A DNA stretch of 64,000 bases, taken from RGIG8597 sp045133795. Lineage in GTDB: Bacteria; Spirochaetota; GWE2-31-10. Below the pieces are notes generated by a model. That model saw only the letters and a list, made by a program, of their open reading frames with translations, had not been told where the DNA came from and did no database searches. Below, one piece after another: positions 60,807-64,000 of this stretch. Both the position numbers and the translations under genes were made by a program. Positions within the stretch are counted from its first letter, which is position 1; each line of letters begins with the position of its first letter. Location of the stretch: NCBI GenBank assembly GCA_045133795.1, contig JBGUUT010000126.1, forward strand, positions 19,651 through 83,650, given 5' to 3'.

Positions 60807-63509
60807 TCAAGATTTTCTCAATCTTTTCTTTTCAATTTCATATTGAGCCGCAGCTAAACGAGCGATTGGGACTCTTAACGGAGAACATGAAACATAATTT
60901 AATCCGATTGAAGCGAAGAATTTTACGGAAACTGATTCGCCGCCGTGTTCACCGCAAACCCCCAGATTGATGTCCGGTCGAGTAGAGCGACCTTTTTGTA
61001 CTGCCATTTTTACTAATGCTCCGACACCTTTTTGGTCTATAGATTGGAATGGGTCATCATGGAAAATTGCAGCTTTCTTTTCGTCAATGTATTCCGGTAG
61101 GAACTTTCCGGAATCATCACGTGACATTCCGAGTGTCATTTGTGTTAAGTCATTTGTTCCGAAAGAGAAAAATTCTGCATATTCGGCAATTTCATCTGCA
61201 AGTAATGCAGCTCTCGGAATTTCAATCATAGTGCCGACTTTATATGCAACACAAATATTATTTTGTTTTAATATTTCATCTGCAACAGCACGAACTTTCT
61301 TTTCCAACAGGTGAAATTCTTTTATATCAATTATCAACGGAATCATTATTTCCGGATGAACTTCGATTCCGTTTTTCTTACATTCACATGCAGCAGTTAT
61401 AATTGCCGTAACTTGCATTTCCAGAATTTCCGGGTATGTAACAGCCAGACGGCAACCTCGATGTCCAAGCATTGGATTTGTTTCTTTTAATTGATGAACA
61501 CGAGCTGCTATTTTTTCGACGCTGATACCTAGTTTATCTGCCAGTTTTTTCTGTTGTTCTGGTGTTTGCGGTGCAAATTCATGTAAAGGAGGGTCAATCA
61601 AACGAATAGTTACCGGATAGTGATTCATTGATGTAAATATACCTTTGAAATCTTCGGTTTGGAAAGGTAATAATTTTGCTAATGCTTTTTTACGGTCTTC
61701 CAAACTATCAGCGACAATCATTTCCTGAATGGCCATTATTCGTTCTTCGGAGCCGAAAAACATATGCTCTGTTCTACACAATCCGATACCTTCAGCTCCT
61801 AATTTTCTGGCTGCTTCAGCATCTTCCGGACTGTCGGCGTTTGTTTTAACATTTATTTTTCTGATTTCATCAGCCCATTTCATGATTTCATAGTAAGATT
61901 GAGGTAATTCAGGGACGCATAGTTTTAATGTCGTTTTATAGATGTAACCGTGAGAACCGTCTAATGTGATTTCGTCACCTTCTTTGATTGTGTGTTTTCC
62001 TATGGTAAATTGTTTTTTGTCATAATCAATTTCTAAGACGCCGCAACCGACAATACAACATTTTCCCCAACCACGTGCAACAACTGCAGCGTGAGAAGTT
62101 TTTCCGCCGGTGGCAGTTAAAATTCCTTGTGCTACGTGCATTCCGCCGACATCTTCCGGAGATGTTTCTTTTCGAACAAGGATAACTTTTTCTTTTTGTG
62201 CAGCAAGTTCTTCTGCACGTTTTGCGGAGAATACAACTTTTCCGGTTGCAGCACCCGGAACGGCATCGATACCGTGACCGATATAGAATTCTTTTAGTTG
62301 TTCTTTTTGCGATGGGTCAATAACCGGATAGAAAATTCCTTCTATATCATTAGGTTTAATTCTTTCAACAGCTTCTTCTTTAGAAATTAATCCTTCTTGA
62401 ACTAAGTCATAAGCGATAACAAATGAAGCTTTAGGGGAACGTTTACCGCTACGACATTGCAACATGTAAAGTTTGTTATCTTCAACAGTAAACTCTAAAT
62501 CCTGCATGTCTCGATAATGATGTTCAAGTTTTTTTCTTACATTAACAAGTTGGTCGTAAAGAACTGCATTTTTATTGTGGAGTTCATCTAATTTCATAGG
62601 AGTTCTGATACCGGCAACAACATCTTCTCCTTGTGCATTAACAAGGTAATCTCCGTAAAAAATATTTTCTCCGGTATTAGGGTCTCTTGTAAAACAAACT
62701 CCGGTTCCGCTGGTTTCTCCCATGTTTCCGAAAACCATTTGTACGACGTTTACTGCTGTTCCGTAAATATTGGAAATTTTTTCAACTTCACGATATTTAA
62801 CGGCCTTTTCTCCCATCCAAGAATGGAATACGGCATCGATGGCGCCCCAAAGTTGTTTAATCGGATCTTGAGGGAAATCTTCACCTAATTCATTTTTATA
62901 AATAGTTTTGAATTGTTCTACGATATCTTTTAATTCTTCGGTATTTAAGTCTGTATCTGCGACTTTTTGTTCTGCAGGAATACCTAAACGATTTCTTGTT
63001 TTTGTATTTTTAGTGTTGTCAAAAACAGAGTCGAATTTTTCTCTGGCAATATTTTTGGCAGTAGAACTATACATTAAAATGAAACGTCTGTATGCATCAT
63101 AAGCAAAACGTTCATTTTGAGTCTTTTTTGCAAGTCCCAAAACTGACGCATCATTTAAGCCTAAATTTAAAATGGTTTCCATCATACCGGGCATAGAAAT
63201 GGGGGCACCGGAACGCACGGAAACCAATAAAGGATCTTCCGGGTCACCTAATTTTTTTCCTACAATTTTTTCGAGATTTTTTAGATTTCTTTCTACTTGT
63301 TCTTCTAAACCGTCAGGGTATTGATTATTGTTTTTAAAAAACAAATTACAAACTTCTGTGGTTATTGTAAAACCGCCCGGAACAGGAAGACCTATTCGAG
63401 TCATTTCTGCAAGTCCTGCGCCTTTACCACCTAAAAGGTGTTTCAAATCCCCATTTCCTTCGGCAATTTTGTTTCCGAAGAAATAAACATATTTTTTGTT
63501 GTTTACCAT
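60807..63509 (-). CDS. ppdK: Pyruvate, phosphate dikinase
   Basis: PPDK interconverts pyruvate, ATP and phosphate with PEP, AMP and PPi, a reversible glycolytic step important in PPi-using anaerobes. The 900-residue protein has an N-terminal nucleotide-binding domain (LLGGKGAGLAEM, SVRSGAPISMPGMMETILNLG) and a central phospho-His domain with TATGGKTSHAAVVARG (His473). The C-terminal PEP/pyruvate barrel has LCRTEHMFF, GHRGCRLA, EIPRAALLADEIAEYAEFFSFGTNDLTQ and a final GVCGEHGG. AAGGAGG precedes ATG 63509. A terminator follows. Confidence 0.97.
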   Translation of the reverse strand: MVNNKKYVYFFGNKIAEGNGDLKHLLGGKGAGLAEMTRIGLPVPGGFTITTEVCNLFFKNNNQYPDGLEEQVERNLKNLEKIVGKKLGDPEDPLLVSVRSGAPISMPGMMETILNLGLNDASVLGLAKKTQNERFAYDAYRRFILMYSSTAKNIAREKFDSVFDNTKNTKTRNRLGIPAEQKVADTDLNTEELKDIVEQFKTIYKNELGEDFPQDPIKQLWGAIDAVFHSWMGEKAVKYREVEKISNIYGTAVNVVQMVFGNMGETSGTGVCFTRDPNTGENIFYGDYLVNAQGEDVVAGIRTPMKLDELHNKNAVLYDQLVNVRKKLEHHYRDMQDLEFTVEDNKLYMLQCRSGKRSPKASFVIAYDLVQEGLISKEEAVERIKPNDIEGIFYPVIDPSQKEQLKEFYIGHGIDAVPGAATGKVVFSAKRAEELAAQKEKVILVRKETSPEDVGGMHVAQGILTATGGKTSHAAVVARGWGKCCIVGCGVLEIDYDKKQFTIGKHTIKEGDEITLDGSHGYIYKTTLKLCVPELPQSYYEIMKWADEIRKINVKTNADSPEDAEAARKLGAEGIGLCRTEHMFFGSEERIMAIQEMIVADSLEDRKKALAKLLPFQTEDFKGIFTSMNHYPVTIRLIDPPLHEFAPQTPEQQKKLADKLGISVEKIAARVHQLKETNPMLGHRGCRLAVTYPEILEMQVTAIITAACECKKNGIEVHPEIMIPLIIDIKEFHLLEKKVRAVADEILKQNNICVAYKVGTMIEIPRAALLADEIAEYAEFFSFGTNDLTQMTLGMSRDDSGKFLPEYIDEKKAAIFHDDPFQSIDQKGVGALVKMAVQKGRSTRPDINLGVCGEHGGESVSVKFFASIGLNYVSCSPLRVPIARLAAAQYEIEKKRLRKS

Positions 63510-63973
63510 ATGGCCTCCTTGTATATCTGAAAAAATTATATTGCTTTTGAAAAAAATAGCAATCTGAAATGAAAAGGTAAGAAACTTTGAAGGATTTTTT
63601 TGTAGAAAATGAGTTTTTGTCTGAATTTTGCTCGTACTTTTAATTTTAATTAGGTTTGATAATTTTATTCTTGAATATTCCGACTGTATTTTTTTTGTAC
63701 TAACAGTTTAAGATTTCATTGACAAAATTGAAGTAGTATAGTAGAAGGCATTTCATCTAATACGAAGACCTAACAGTCTATGTTATAAGCTACGTACTGT
63801 AATTTGGAAGTTAAAATGTTATGTTTTGGTATTAGTAGCAGAGCTTTTTCTATTTTTATTATTTAGTGAAATAGTTTTTTTAATGAAATATTTCTTTAGT
63901 TTGAAGAAATATTTCTTTAGTATTTTTAGTAATTACAGAGATGTAATGCATAAAAATTAAGAGTAATAAAAAA
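63510..63973. other. Non-coding stretch upstream of ppdK, with a 16-bp direct repeat
   Basis: No frame of useful length is seen. GAAATATTTCTTTAGT occurs at 63885-63900 and again at 63906-63921. TTGACA at 63719-63724 with TAGAAG 17 bp later could be a + strand promoter, giving a leader of about 220 bases over 63750-63973. The ppdK promoter should also lie here on the minus strand, but I cannot fix it. No known RNA or riboswitch is recognised. Confidence 0.5.
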
Positions 63974-64000
63974 ATGAAAAAAGTTCTTGACAGTAAGCTT
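63974..64000 (+). CDS. Possible start of a protein-coding gene cut by the window edge
   Basis: ATG at 63974 opens nine codons (MKKVLDSKL) to the edge. The ribosome-binding site (AAGAG, about ten bases upstream) is weak. The position after a possible promoter and long leader makes a gene plausible, but only the adjoining sequence can confirm it. Confidence 0.3.

Noticed and set aside
60967..61314. 115-codon + strand frame opposite ppdK
   Set aside because: Antisense to a highly conserved PPDK domain; no ribosome-binding site.

Overview
The window reads as a stretch of chromosome from an AT-rich Treponema-like spirochaete. The evidence is indirect but consistent: a flagellar rod/hook protein, an MCP and a CheY, many large lipoproteins, a cyclophilin-FKBP fusion lipoprotein of the kind reported from Treponema denticola, a PEGA-domain membrane protein, an InlB-repeat/BspA-LRR surface lipoprotein, and a 29-residue very basic AURKAIP1/COX24-type protein. 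No rRNA, tRNA, CRISPR array, prophage or intact insertion sequence was seen. Most of the window is dense, ordinary chromosome with good Shine-Dalgarno sites and many clear rho-independent terminators.

Layout. 0-4.5 kb: a forward run with rimO, a UvrD/PcrA-like helicase, gatC and folE. 4.5-8.3 kb: an AEC transporter (-), rny with a strong promoter (+), and rplM-rpsI (-). 8.7-14.8 kb: a forward run with a secreted unknown, an M32 carboxypeptidase, a PHP phosphoesterase, a HAD phosphatase and an SF1 helicase with an N-terminal HEPN/DUF4145-like helical region. 14.9-18.2 kb: an MCP and lgt (-). 18.4-22.1 kb: a dicarboxylate-type symporter, an alpha/beta hydrolase and a membrane-anchored Mur ligase. 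22.2-27.4 kb: a maltose-type ABC transporter (binding protein and two permeases with very large extra loops) without its ATPase. 27.6-34.3 kb: a flagellar protein, an aromatic amino acid ammonia-lyase, rpmB, the 29-residue basic protein, the yicC-gmk-rpoZ-miaA operon, and an RRM RNA-binding protein behind a roughly 230-nt leader.

34.4-40 kb: an unknown membrane protein converges on a reverse-strand operon surA-like / DJ-1 / clpS / clpA / aat. The last three make a complete N-degron tagging, recognition and unfolding set. 40-42 kb: the cyclophilin-FKBP lipoprotein (perfect consensus promoter) and a PlsC-type acyltransferase. 42-52.3 kb is the most plastic part. Two large lipoproteins share a module and flank proS, an Rrf2 regulator and nadA. 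Between the first lipoprotein and proS lie a duplicated, diverged 3' end of proS with its own terminator and a tandem array of 23-bp repeats, which look like a recombination scar. 52.4-60.7 kb: a SpoIIE/PP2C phosphatase with HAMP, an XRE regulator, two tandem paralogous unknown proteins, prfB without a programmed frameshift, a CheY-like regulator overlapping a PEGA protein, and a STAS protein with a zinc ribbon. 60.8-63.5 kb: ppdK. The last 460 bases are non-coding, with a short direct repeat and possibly the start of a new gene.

The most unusual points are the scar with 23-bp repeats beside proS, the lipoprotein family around it, the oversized periplasmic loops of both maltose-type permeases, the structured leader of the RRM gene with the ribosome-binding site in a hairpin, and the lone helicase fused to a degenerate HEPN-like region. 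I did not find a multi-gene system that I can argue is wholly new.
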